Assembly (NCBI GenBank): GCA_946531445.1
Contig: CAMNAP010000004.1
Span: 1 to 51,452 of the forward strand
Direction: 5' to 3'
Origin: an uncultured Clostridia bacterium
GTDB lineage: Bacteria > Bacillota > Clostridia > Oscillospirales > Acutalibacteraceae
DNA: 51,452 bases
The position numbers and the translations under genes were made by a program. The first letter of the stretch is position 1. Every line of letters starts with the position of its first letter. This document shows positions 7,190 to 15,216 of the stretch, piece after piece. The notes below the pieces were generated by a model. That model was not told where the DNA came from, did no database searches, and saw only the letters and a list, made by a program, of their open reading frames with translations.

Positions 7190-9253
7190 ATGAAAAAATT
7201 AATCAGTTTATTCTTATCGGCGGTAATGGTAATTACAATGCTTTCGGCTTTCAGCATTTCTGCGTTTGCCAAGGATATTGACGGCGGAGAAATCAAGCTT
7301 GACGAAACAAAGGTTATAACCGTTAATCAGTCAGATATTGAACACTATATTGATGAAGACGGTGAAGAAAGAGCGATATATCCTTCTTATACGTATTCTT
7401 TTACACCGCAGGAGGACGGCTACTATCAAATCGTGTCTGAATCCAATGTTGACCCATTTGTGACTCTTTTGGCTTACAATGATGAAGAGGATGACTATTA
7501 TGAACTGTCTTCAAATGATGATTCTGATGAATTAAATTTCAATTTAGGAGCATATCTTGAGGAAGGTATTACGTACTATTACAGAGTGGGTTTCTATTCT
7601 TTTGACGATGGTGAAAAGTGTTCGGTTACTTTATCAAAAATTGACACAAGCAACATTAAGTCTTTTAATGTTATAGCTGTAGAGCCGTTAGTTTATTATC
7701 AGGGCGTTGACAGCTATGTTGAATTTGATAATGAAGACAATGAATTTGATTACTACAATGAGCCTGAACACGTTGATATTGCGTATGAATTAGAATATAC
7801 AGACGGAACAAAAGATGTTTATAATTACAATATAGAAGATGATGACGATATGGGCTACGGTCCGTCAAATTATTACAATGAAGACGGTGAAGTATTTCCT
7901 TTCAATGTACAGTTGCTCACAAATCAGTATGAAACACCTTTCAGCATTGGAACAAATTATTTTGAATATCAATGCTTAGGCTTTACTTCTATGCTTCCTG
8001 TTGAGGTTAAAGAGAACCCTGTAACTGCCATCAGCTTTGAGCCTGCTCAGCCGTATATTTACAGCGAGGATTATATCTGGATTTGCCCGAGCGTGACTGA
8101 GGAAGGCAACGAGCTTACAGTTACTGCAAACGGCGAAACAAAAACTTATACCTACAGTAGTGATGAGTATGGATTTATTGACGAAGACGGAAATGAGCTT
8201 GAGTACGGTAATCCTGGCTCGTACAGAGATTGGGACGAAGAAGAATGGACAATAGGTACTAATTACTTTTATGTTGAACTTGCAGGAAAGACCTGTAAGG
8301 TACCTGTAGAAATAATTAAAAGCAAGAAAATCTCTACATTCACCTATGAGCCCGCAGAGGGAAGATACCTTGATAACAGTTACATCTACGATTACGAGGA
8401 TGAAGACGGAAGAACGTGGTACACTTTTGATTACAGTATTGAAATCGGTGAAATAATTACGCTTAATTATGCCGACGGTACGTCTAAAGCTTTCATATGC
8501 AATGGTTATACAGAGGATTATGATGAAAGTTATATGGCATATGTTTTCAAAGCTGAAGACGGCGAAGCAATCATAGCAGATGTTGAAACAACACATTATG
8601 AAAAGCCGTTTATTGACGGAGATGTTCTCAACTTTGGTATATCTCTCGGCTCTGGCAATGTAGGAATGATTTCCTGTGATATTACATATTACGATACAGA
8701 AGGCGACCATTTCCATACACATGGCGAGCCCGTTAAGGAGAACGAAAAGCCTGCAACATGCACACAAAAGGGCTCATATGACATGGTAGTACGCTGTACG
8801 GAATGTCACAGAATCATCAAGTCTGAAACAGTAGTTACGCCTGCACTCGGACATAAGCTTGTAACAGACGCGGCAGTTCCCGCAACATTTACCGCAGTAG
8901 GTAAAACACAGGGACAGCACTGCTCGGTTTGTAACGAGGTAATCGTTCCTCAGAATGCAGTTGCAATGCTTGCATCACCTTCACTCTCAAAGGTTAAGAA
9001 GGCAAATAAGAGCTTTAAGGCTAACTGGAAAGCGTGCGAAGGCGTAGACGGATATGAAATTCAGTATTCACTTAAAAAGAATTTCAAAAAGGCAAAGAAA
9101 AAGGCTGTAAAGGGCGCTGCAAAGAAGAGCCTTAAGGTTAAGAAGCTTAAGAGCGGTAAGAAGTACTATGTACGTATCCGCGCTTATAAGGTTATTAACG
9201 GTAAAAAGGTTTACAGTAAGTGGTCTGCTAAAAAGACAGTTAAGGTAAAATAA
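7190..9253 (+). CDS. Acidic secreted protein with Cys-pair module and C-terminal Fn3
   Basis: A 687-aa protein. The start at 7190 (AAGGAGTGG upstream) gives a signal peptide cleaved near residue 27 (AFA). Residues about 50-150 resemble a pre-peptidase C-terminal beta domain (YSFTPQEDGYYQI). The middle is strongly acidic with repeated EDG and DEDG turns and three related beta units, each with a TYTYSSDE- or YNYNIEDD-like strand. Residues about 505-585 hold FHTHGEPVKENEKPATC followed by CTEC and CSVC pairs, a module common in surface proteins of gut Firmicutes and possibly metal-binding. Residues about 598-687 are the lysine-rich Fn3 module ending at the C terminus. Probably exported and wall-associated; function unknown. 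Confidence 0.8.
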   Translation: MKKLISLFLSAVMVITMLSAFSISAFAKDIDGGEIKLDETKVITVNQSDIEHYIDEDGEERAIYPSYTYSFTPQEDGYYQIVSESNVDPFVTLLAYNDEEDDYYELSSNDDSDELNFNLGAYLEEGITYYYRVGFYSFDDGEKCSVTLSKIDTSNIKSFNVIAVEPLVYYQGVDSYVEFDNEDNEFDYYNEPEHVDIAYELEYTDGTKDVYNYNIEDDDDMGYGPSNYYNEDGEVFPFNVQLLTNQYETPFSIGTNYFEYQCLGFTSMLPVEVKENPVTAISFEPAQPYIYSEDYIWICPSVTEEGNELTVTANGETKTYTYSSDEYGFIDEDGNELEYGNPGSYRDWDEEEWTIGTNYFYVELAGKTCKVPVEIIKSKKISTFTYEPAEGRYLDNSYIYDYEDEDGRTWYTFDYSIEIGEIITLNYADGTSKAFICNGYTEDYDESYMAYVFKAEDGEAIIADVETTHYEKPFIDGDVLNFGISLGSGNVGMISCDITYYDTEGDHFHTHGEPVKENEKPATCTQKGSYDMVVRCTECHRIIKSETVVTPALGHKLVTDAAVPATFTAVGKTQGQHCSVCNEVIVPQNAVAMLASPSLSKVKKANKSFKANWKACEGVDGYEIQYSLKKNFKKAKKKAVKGAAKKSLKVKKLKSGKKYYVRIRAYKVINGKKVYSKWSAKKTVKVK

Positions 9254-9261
9254 TTCAATTT

Positions 9262-9322
9262 AAAGAGGTGAGAAGGGGCATCCTAAACAAATATGGTCAG
9301 CTCAAAAATCGCCTCTTTTTTT
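9262..9322 (+). terminator. Interrupted terminator of the 7190 gene
   Basis: The left arm AAGAGGTGA (9263-9271) can pair with TCGCCTCTT (from 9309) across a 37-base loop made of element sequence, followed by seven T in all. The same left arm could once have paired with the copy at 9558-9566, with only a short loop, if the element is removed. Confidence 0.5.
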
Positions 9323-9554
9323 GCTATAATTTCATTAAAATACGGGTTAAGGCGGCAAGCCTTTACCCGTATTTATGCTTTATTCTAACAAAAAATAGGC
9401 TGATTTTTGAGTGCTTCGCAGTTTTGGCAAAGTAATTTTAGACTATAAAGCAATAATAAAATTCCCTGTATACTTGCGTATTCAGGGCATTTTTTGTTGT
9501 TTTAGAGGCAAAAGGACAAAGCCAAAACCTAACCCTATTTATTTAGGATGCCCC
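9275..9554. mobile_element. MITE-like 280-bp inverted-repeat element
   Basis: GGGGCATCCTAAACAAAT (9275-9292) and its near-perfect inverse (9537-9554, one mismatch) bound 244 bases with no open reading frame of note. Inside are a long hairpin (9338-9353 with 9359-9374, one mismatch) and a terminator-like hairpin CCCTG/CAGGG (9464-9487) followed by six T. The element lies between the two arms of what looks like the original terminator of the upstream gene (AAAGAGGTGA at 9262-9271, TCGCCTCTTTTT at 9558-9569). A second copy of the right arm, AAATCGCCTCTTTTT, is also inside the element at 9306-9320. No transposase is present, so mobilisation would need one elsewhere. Confidence 0.55.
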
Positions 9555-9588
9555 AAATCGCCTCTTTTTATTTTGTTTTAATTGCCTA

Positions 9589-9617
9589 TTGACAAGGTAG
9601 GAATTATGGTGTATATT
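9589..9617 (+). promoter_or_regulatory. Promoter of iscS-iscU
   Basis: TTGACA (9589-9594), 17 bases, TATATT (9612-9617). The predicted start is near 9624, and the leader then contains the palindrome at 9631-9649. Confidence 0.85.
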
Positions 9618-9630
9618 ATACAGGAAATAA

Positions 9631-9649
9631 CCACCTACTAAATAGGTGG
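9631..9649 (+). promoter_or_regulatory. Palindromic operator candidate upstream of iscS
   Basis: CCACCTA, a 5-base spacer CTAAA, then TAGGTGG. It covers the predicted transcription start side of the iscS promoter. The CC-N2-CTAAATAG-N2-GG layout resembles sites of Rrf2/IscR-type regulators, but no iscR gene is in the window. It could equally act as an RNA hairpin in the 5' leader. Confidence 0.5.
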
Positions 9650-9671
9650 GAATTGAGAAAGGAAAACATTA

Positions 9672-10853
9672 ATGACTATTTATGCTGACAACGCTGCAAC
9701 GACGCAGCTTTCGGATAAAGCTTTCAGCGCTATGCTTCCTCTGATGAAAGAGCATTACGGAAATCCCTCCTCGCTGCACCATATCGGACAAAAGGCAAAG
9801 GAATATGTTGAGGATTGCAGAGAGCGTTGCGCAAGGGCTATCGGAGCACAGCCGAGCGAAATCTTCTTTACATCGGGCGGCTCTGAAGCAGACAATCAGG
9901 CTATTCTTTCAGCCGCATATTTCGGCGCGTCAAAAGGAAAGAAGCATATTATTTCTTCAAAGTTTGAGCACCATGCTGTTCTTCACACTCTTGACAAGCT
10001 TAAAAGTGAGGGCTTTGAAATAACTTTGCTTGATGTTTACAAAGAGGGAATTGTAAGAGCCGACGACGTTGAAAAGGCTATAAGGGATGACACAGCGCTT
10101 GTAACAATAATGACCGCAAACAACGAAGTCGGAACGCTTCAGCCCGTTGAGGAAATCGGAAAAATATGTAAGGAGAAGGGCGTGCCGTTTCACACAGACG
10201 CCGTTCAGGCAGTAGGTCATATTCCCGTTGACGTAAATAAGATAAACTGCGATTTGCTTTCTGTTTCAGCGCATAAGTTTCACGGACCAAAGGGCGTAGG
10301 ACTTTTATACTGCAGAAAGGGTACTGTGCTTAAAAGCCTTATAAACGGCGGCGCGCAGGAGAGAAACAAAAGAGCGGGAACGGAGTATACTTACGGAATT
10401 GCGGGTATGACCGCGGCGCTTGAGGAGGCTATTAATAATATTGACAAAAACTCCTCAAAGGTATCTGCTCTTCGCGACAAGATTATTAACGGCGTTTCAG
10501 ACATAGAAAAAAGCTTTGTAAACGGCGATTTAAAAAGACGTCTGCCCGGTACGGTAAATATGTGCTTTGAGGGAATTGAGGGCGAAAGCCTCCTGCTTCT
10601 TCTTGACCAATACGGCATCTGCGCTTCGTCGGGCTCGGCGTGTACAAGCGGTTCGCTTGACCCGTCGCACGTGCTTCTTGCTATGGGCGTTCCCGTTGCG
10701 GTTGCCCACGGCTCGCTTAGAATTTCGCTGAGCGAATATAACACTGAGGAAGAGGCTGACATTATAATTGAATCAATCCACAAGGTAGTAACATACCTTC
10801 GTTCAATATCTCCCGTTTGGGAAAAAATACAGAAAGGCGAGGTAGTAGAATAA
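9672..10853 (+). CDS. iscS: Cysteine desulfurase IscS/NifS
   Basis: A 393-aa PLP enzyme that removes sulfur from L-cysteine as a protein-bound persulfide for Fe-S cluster assembly and tRNA thiolation. The opening MTIYADNAATT is typical. SGGSEADNQA and the HTDAVQAVGH strand hold PLP contacts; K202 in SAHKFHGPKG forms the Schiff base. C324 in SSGSACTSG is the persulfide-forming cysteine, in the NifS/IscS-type loop. The length is normal. The stop overlaps the iscU start by one base, and mnmA, a sulfur acceptor, lies about 1.4 kb downstream. The promoter carries a possible Rrf2-type palindrome. Confidence 0.96.
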   Translation: MTIYADNAATTQLSDKAFSAMLPLMKEHYGNPSSLHHIGQKAKEYVEDCRERCARAIGAQPSEIFFTSGGSEADNQAILSAAYFGASKGKKHIISSKFEHHAVLHTLDKLKSEGFEITLLDVYKEGIVRADDVEKAIRDDTALVTIMTANNEVGTLQPVEEIGKICKEKGVPFHTDAVQAVGHIPVDVNKINCDLLSVSAHKFHGPKGVGLLYCRKGTVLKSLINGGAQERNKRAGTEYTYGIAGMTAALEEAINNIDKNSSKVSALRDKIINGVSDIEKSFVNGDLKRRLPGTVNMCFEGIEGESLLLLLDQYGICASSGSACTSGSLDPSHVLLAMGVPVAVAHGSLRISLSEYNTEEEADIIIESIHKVVTYLRSISPVWEKIQKGEVVE

Positions 10854-11269
10854 TGGCTTTATATTCAGAAAAGGTTATGGACCATTTTATCAATCCGAGA
10901 AATGTAGGTAAAATTGACGACGCAGACGGCGTTGGCGAGGTAGGAAACGCCAAGTGCGGCGATATTATGAAAATATATCTTAAGGTAAATGACGACGGAA
11001 TAATTGAGGACGTCAAGTTTAACACCTTCGGCTGCGCTTCTGCTATTGCTTCAAGCTCAATGGCAACCTGTCTTATCAAGGGCAAGCATATAAGCGAAGC
11101 TGTGGAGCTTTCCAACAAGGCTGTTGTTGAAGCGCTTGACGGACTTCCGCCTGTTAAGATTCACTGTTCAGTTCTTGCCGAGGAGTCAATCAAGGAGGCT
11201 GTAAAGGATTACTATGACCGTAAGGGAATTAAATATAACCCCGAAACGCTTGAGGTAATTGACAGTTGA
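10853..11269 (+). CDS. iscU: Fe-S cluster scaffold IscU/NifU
   Basis: A 138-aa scaffold on which IscS-derived sulfur and iron are built into clusters. I start it at 10853, where ATG overlaps the TAA of iscS, because this yields the canonical N terminus MALYSEKVMDHFINPRNVG. The three ligand cysteines are visible in GNAKCGD, TFGCASAIASSS and KIHCSVLAEE, with the first-site Asp in CGD. The C-terminal extension to YNPETLEVIDS fits the NifU-like form in Clostridia. It forms a tight operon with iscS and is followed by a terminator. Confidence 0.95.
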   Translation: MALYSEKVMDHFINPRNVGKIDDADGVGEVGNAKCGDIMKIYLKVNDDGIIEDVKFNTFGCASAIASSSMATCLIKGKHISEAVELSNKAVVEALDGLPPVKIHCSVLAEESIKEAVKDYYDRKGIKYNPETLEVIDS

Positions 11270-11294
11270 TTTAAATCTCAAAATAATATATAAT

Positions 11295-11323
11295 AGGCAT
11301 TACGAAAAGTAATGCCTGTTTTT
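11295..11323 (+). terminator. Terminator after iscU
   Basis: AGGCATTAC (11295-11303) and GTAATGCCT (11309-11317) form a perfect 9-bp stem with a 5-base loop, followed by GTTTTTA. nadA starts only 15 bases later, so some read-through is probably needed to express it. Confidence 0.8.
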
Positions 11324-11337
11324 ATGAGGAAAAAGCT

Positions 11338-12252
11338 ATGACGATTAAAGATATTCAGGACGAGATTTTAAGACTGAAAAAAGAGAATGACATCTGTATT
11401 CTGGCACACTGTTATCAGTCGCCCGAAATACTTGAGGTTGCCGATTACACGGGCGACAGCTTCGGTCTTTCCGTTTCTGCATCAAAGGTTGAAAACAAAA
11501 CCGTTCTTATGTGCGGTGTAAGATTTATGGCTGAAACGTGTAAAATACTTTCACCCGATAAGAAGGTTATCCTCTCTAACGCAAGCGCAGGCTGTCCTAT
11601 GGCTGAAATGATGGACAAGGACGTTATCAGCGAGGTCAAAAAGCAGTTTCCGGATTATACCGTTGTTGCGTATATTAACACAACGAGCGAGCTTAAAACT
11701 GTATGCGACGTGTGCGTAACCTCATCGTCCGCGCTTAAAATCTGCAGCAGGCTTGACGCAGATAAAATACTTTTCATCCCTGACTGTAATCTCGGCGCGT
11801 GGATTGCAAAACAGCTTCCCGAAAAGGAGTTTAAGCTTTTAAACGGCGGCTGTCCGACTCACGCAAGAATGAGCGCCGACGATGTTAAAAAGGCAAAAGA
11901 GGCTCATCCTGAAGCGCTGTTTCTCGTTCATCCCGAGTGCAGGCAGGAGGTCGTTGAGCTTGCCGATTATGTCGGCTCAACTACGGGCATTATGAAATTT
12001 GCCGGGGAAAGCAATGCAAGGGAGTTTATTATCGGTACAGAAAACTCAATTGTAACTCATCTTCAGCTTGAATACCCTGACAAATGCTTCTATCCGCTTT
12101 CAAAGGACTGTATCTGCCACAATATGAAAGCGACTACGCTTGTTGACGTGCTCAACTGCTGTAAGGGCGTCGGCGGCGAAGTAATTGAACTTGAAAGCGA
12201 CGTTATGCAGGGTGCAAAGCGTTGTATTGACAAAATGATTGAACTGGGATAA
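11338..12252 (+). CDS. nadA: Quinolinate synthase NadA
   Basis: A 304-aa enzyme that condenses iminoaspartate with dihydroxyacetone phosphate to quinolinate in de novo NAD synthesis. The N-terminal ILAHCYQSPEI and DYTGDSFGLS are characteristic. Likely [4Fe-4S] ligands are C86 in ASAGCPMAE, the Cys in GGCPTH and a Cys in the DCICHNMKATT segment. The length matches the family. nadB and nadC are not adjacent, which is unusual; the gene sits instead between Fe-S assembly genes and mnmA, consistent with its cluster requirement. GAGGA precedes the ATG at suitable spacing. Confidence 0.95.
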   Translation: MTIKDIQDEILRLKKENDICILAHCYQSPEILEVADYTGDSFGLSVSASKVENKTVLMCGVRFMAETCKILSPDKKVILSNASAGCPMAEMMDKDVISEVKKQFPDYTVVAYINTTSELKTVCDVCVTSSSALKICSRLDADKILFIPDCNLGAWIAKQLPEKEFKLLNGGCPTHARMSADDVKKAKEAHPEALFLVHPECRQEVVELADYVGSTTGIMKFAGESNAREFIIGTENSIVTHLQLEYPDKCFYPLSKDCICHNMKATTLVDVLNCCKGVGGEVIELESDVMQGAKRCIDKMIELG

Positions 12253-12256
12253 TTAT

Positions 12257-13315
12257 ATGAAAAAAGCAATTATTGCTATGAGCGGTGGCGTTGATTCCAG
12301 CGTTGCCGCCTGTTTTATGGTTAAAAAGGGATATGAGTGCATAGGCGCAACAATGAAGCTCTACGATAACGAGGATATCGGTATAAGCAGGGAAAAGACA
12401 TGCTGTTCGCTTGACGATATTGAGGACGCGGGGAATATTGCGCGAAAACTCGGTATGCCGTATTATGTTTTCAACTTCAAGGATGAGTTCGAAAAAAAGG
12501 TAATTGATAAATTTGTAACGACCTATGAGCAGGGCGGAACGCCGAATCCCTGTATAGACTGTAACCGCTTCCTTAAGTTTGAAAAGCTGATGCAGAGAAT
12601 GTATGAGCTGAAATACGACTATGTTGTAACAGGCCACTATGCAAGAATTGAAGAAAGAGACGGTAGATTTTATCTTAAAAAAGGACTTGATTTATCAAAG
12701 GACCAGAGCTATGTTTTGTATTCTCTGACTCAGGAGCAGCTCAGCCACACTCTCTTTCCGCTCGGTGAATTCTCAAAGGAAGAAATAAGAAGAATTGCTG
12801 AGCAGGAGGGCTTTATCAACGCTAAAAAGCGCGACTCTCAGGATATATGCTTTGTGCCGGACGGCGACTATGCCGCTTTTATAGAGCGATATACGGGAAA
12901 GACTTATCCCGAGGGAAAATTTGTAGATATAAACGGAAATGAGCTCGGAAAACACAGCGGTATTATTAAGTATACAATTGGACAGAGGAAAGGTCTCGGC
13001 CTTGCAGCGGGACATCCGGTTTATGTAATTAGTAAAAATCTTGAAGAGAATACGGTTACCGTTGGCTCTAATGAGGATTTGATGACCGATACGCTTGAAG
13101 CTGATTCTTTTAACTGGATATACGAAAAGCCCGACGGCAAAATCAAATGTGCCGCAAAGACTCGCTATAATATGAAAGAGCAGCCCTGTATTGCGCATAT
13201 TGAGGGAGACAGGGTAGTGGTTAAGTTTGACTCACCCGTAAGGGCTGTAACAAGCGGTCAGGCTGTTGTTTTGTATGACAGCGAGTATGTTATCGGCGGC
13301 GGTACAATAATATAG
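12257..13315 (+). CDS. mnmA: tRNA-specific 2-thiouridylase MnmA
   Basis: A 352-aa enzyme that thiolates U34 of tRNA-Lys, -Glu and -Gln, using sulfur that originates from a cysteine desulfurase. The start is 12257, four bases after nadA stops; the further upstream in-frame start at 12239 would overlap nadA. SGGVDSS is the ATP-binding PP-loop. C102 in NPCIDCNRF and C198 in DSQDICFVP are the catalytic pair. YTIGQRKGLG marks the central domain, and a beta-barrel follows to the C terminus. The length is normal. The linkage to iscS fits the sulfur relay. Confidence 0.96.
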   Translation: MKKAIIAMSGGVDSSVAACFMVKKGYECIGATMKLYDNEDIGISREKTCCSLDDIEDAGNIARKLGMPYYVFNFKDEFEKKVIDKFVTTYEQGGTPNPCIDCNRFLKFEKLMQRMYELKYDYVVTGHYARIEERDGRFYLKKGLDLSKDQSYVLYSLTQEQLSHTLFPLGEFSKEEIRRIAEQEGFINAKKRDSQDICFVPDGDYAAFIERYTGKTYPEGKFVDINGNELGKHSGIIKYTIGQRKGLGLAAGHPVYVISKNLEENTVTVGSNEDLMTDTLEADSFNWIYEKPDGKIKCAAKTRYNMKEQPCIAHIEGDRVVVKFDSPVRAVTSGQAVVLYDSEYVIGGGTII

Positions 13316-13475
13316 ATTTTATTCATTTTGTGAGTAAATGCGAACGTTTGTTAATTTTTGATGTATATACAGCGTTTTGTTAGTAAGTGCCTTGTGCAAA
13401 CTGAATAAAAAATTAACAAAATGTGTATCGTAATGAGAAAATATGAATATTTTTTAAATTTTAGTTTATTTACTC

Positions 13476-13504
13476 TTGATTTTATTGTTGAAGAGTGATA
13501 TATT
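13476..13504 (+). promoter_or_regulatory. Promoter of the 51-aa peptide gene
   Basis: TTGATT (13476-13481), 17 bases, TATATT (13499-13504), in AT-rich DNA. The ATG follows at 13535 after GGGAGGT. The AT-rich stretch 13316-13475 has no other assignable feature. Confidence 0.75.
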
Positions 13505-13534
13505 GTTTATGTATTAAAAAGGGAGGTATGGGCT

Positions 13535-13690
13535 ATGAGAAAATTATATGCCGAACCTGAAATGGAAATTCGCAAATATAATATGGCTCAATCAGTATGG
13601 ACATCAGGTCCGACTGACCTTCATGACGGTGAAGATTTTGACCCGGACGGAGATTCAAGCGGAAGTGCTAAGGGTTATTTTGCCGGATGA
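13535..13690 (+). CDS. 51-residue peptide gene, uncharacterised
   Basis: ATG at 13535, eight bases after GGGAGGT, stop TGA at 13688-13690. The product starts MRKLYAEPEMEIRKYNM, continues AQSVWTSGPTD and ends in an acidic, Gly/Ser-rich tail (DFDPDGDSSGSAKGYFAG). There is no signal peptide and no membrane segment. The opening KLYxxPEMEI followed by a TSG-rich, acidic tail resembles orphan short proteins I recall from Ruminococcaceae and related Clostridia; I cannot verify that here. It has its own promoter and terminator. It could be a leader-core type peptide substrate, but no modification enzyme is adjacent. Confidence 0.7.
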   Translation: MRKLYAEPEMEIRKYNMAQSVWTSGPTDLHDGEDFDPDGDSSGSAKGYFAG

Positions 13691-13707
13691 TTAATATGTG
13701 AATTTTC

Positions 13708-13737
13708 AAAACCTGCTTTAAGCAGGTTTTATTTTTA
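13708..13737 (+). terminator. Terminator of the 51-aa peptide gene
   Basis: AAAACCTGCTT (13708-13718) pairs with AAGCAGGTTTT (13720-13730), followed by ATTTTTA. It isolates the peptide gene as a monocistronic unit. Confidence 0.85.
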
Positions 13738-13896
13738 TGTAATTTTATGAGTAAATGAATATATTTTAAAAAATTTTTGTAATATTTGTTATTTTTTTGA
13801 TATTTTCTATTTATTTTATTTTTGTTTTCTGTTATAATAAATTACAATTACGTTATTGTATGTAATTTTTACATCAATTCTTCATAGGGGGAAATC

Positions 13897-15195
13897 TTGA
13901 AGTATCTGAAAATATTAATTTGCTTACTGCTTGTATGCCTTATGTTTTCCGGATGTAATTTCAGAATCTCCTCTTCAATAGACGATTTAATATCGCCTGT
14001 GTCACCGTTCGGTGATAACGCCGATATCAAAAAAGCACTTGACAACTATGCAAAGGGCGGCTATTCGCTTAAAATTCCGCGCTCGGGTAAATACATAACG
14101 TCTTACACCTTCTTTGATATTGACGGCGATAAAGAGGAGGAGGCTATTGCCTTTTATGAGCCCTCGGATAATCTCGGTACTACGAATATGTCCGTAATTA
14201 AAAAGACTGACGATACGTGGAAGGTTATTCAGAATATTGACGGCGACGGGCGCGACATCTACTCGCTTGATTTTGAGGATATTAGCGGCGACGGGGTGAG
14301 CGAGCTGTTCGTATGCTGGGATGTTATCAGCAACTCGTCAAACCATATTCTTTCGGTTTATAAAAGCGGTAAGGAAAGCAAGCTCGGCAAAATCGGAGAA
14401 AGTATTACAATTAACAATTTCATAATTGCCGATATGGTTAATGATAAAACGAAGGAGCTGCTTTTGTTTGAGCTTGGCTCGGCGTCAGCTTCAAGCGCAA
14501 AGGCTGAGCTTTATTCGCTTGATAAAAACAAGCTTGAACTTCTCGGTGAAACAAGGCTTGATTCACACGTTACAAGCTACAGTGTGCTTAAGGCTGAGAA
14601 TACGGACGGCACAACAAGAGTATATGCTGACGCGCTCGGCTCAGACGGTGAATCAATGCTTACAGAAATAGTCTACTGGTGGGATAAGTACGATACAATT
14701 GCTTCCCCGTATTACGACTACTCAACGGGACTAACTAAAGAAACAGCAAGAAGCGCTATGGTTTCGTGTCTTGACATTGATTCTGACGGAAAAATTGACG
14801 TCCCTACCGATTATGACGCGGGAAAGCTTCCCGAACAGGTCAGGGCAGTTGACTGGAAGGTAAATAAGAATATGCTTCTCGTTCATACGGCGTATTCGCT
14901 GCTTGTACAAAAGGATATGTACGTTGCGTTAATACCCGATGAAATGATAGATAAAATATCAGTGAGCTACAACCTCGGCACGCATGAGATGAGCGTAATA
15001 AATAAATCAACAAAAAAGCTTATTTATTCTGTAATGCCTGTTCTCAAGGCAACGTACACTGCGGATAAATATCCGGGCTACAGAAACGTTGAGGAGGCTT
15101 CGGGCTACTGCTATCTTGTTAAGCAGGGGAACGACAGCGAAATTAAGCTCAAAGACAAAGAACTCAGTAAAACAGTAAAATCAATAAATAATTAA
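13897..15195 (+). CDS. Lipoprotein with FG-GAP-like repeats, first gene of a two-component operon
   Basis: A 432-aa protein. The start is a TTG at 13897 with AGGGGG upstream. The N terminus MKYLKILICLLLVCLMFSGC is a lipoprotein signal with the lipobox Cys at residue 20. Repeated Asp-rich loops (DIDGDKEEE, DISGDGVSE, DIDSDGKID) resemble FG-GAP/EF-hand calcium loops of beta-propeller proteins. It is 21 bases ahead of a response regulator and its kinase. It may be an extracytoplasmic partner that presents a signal to the kinase or reports envelope state; that is inference from context. A TATAAT at 13833-13838 is a possible promoter. Confidence 0.8.
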   Translation: MKYLKILICLLLVCLMFSGCNFRISSSIDDLISPVSPFGDNADIKKALDNYAKGGYSLKIPRSGKYITSYTFFDIDGDKEEEAIAFYEPSDNLGTTNMSVIKKTDDTWKVIQNIDGDGRDIYSLDFEDISGDGVSELFVCWDVISNSSNHILSVYKSGKESKLGKIGESITINNFIIADMVNDKTKELLLFELGSASASSAKAELYSLDKNKLELLGETRLDSHVTSYSVLKAENTDGTTRVYADALGSDGESMLTEIVYWWDKYDTIASPYYDYSTGLTKETARSAMVSCLDIDSDGKIDVPTDYDAGKLPEQVRAVDWKVNKNMLLVHTAYSLLVQKDMYVALIPDEMIDKISVSYNLGTHEMSVINKSTKKLIYSVMPVLKATYTADKYPGYRNVEEASGYCYLVKQGNDSEIKLKDKELSKTVKSINN

Positions 15196-15216
15196 TTCCG
15201 TTAAGGAGGATATATT

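Noticed and set aside
7976..8767. 263-codon minus-strand frame inside the acidic secreted protein gene
   Set aside because: It is the complement of a compositionally biased coding region. The plus-strand gene has promoter, ribosome-binding site, signal peptide and recognised domains; the minus frame has none.
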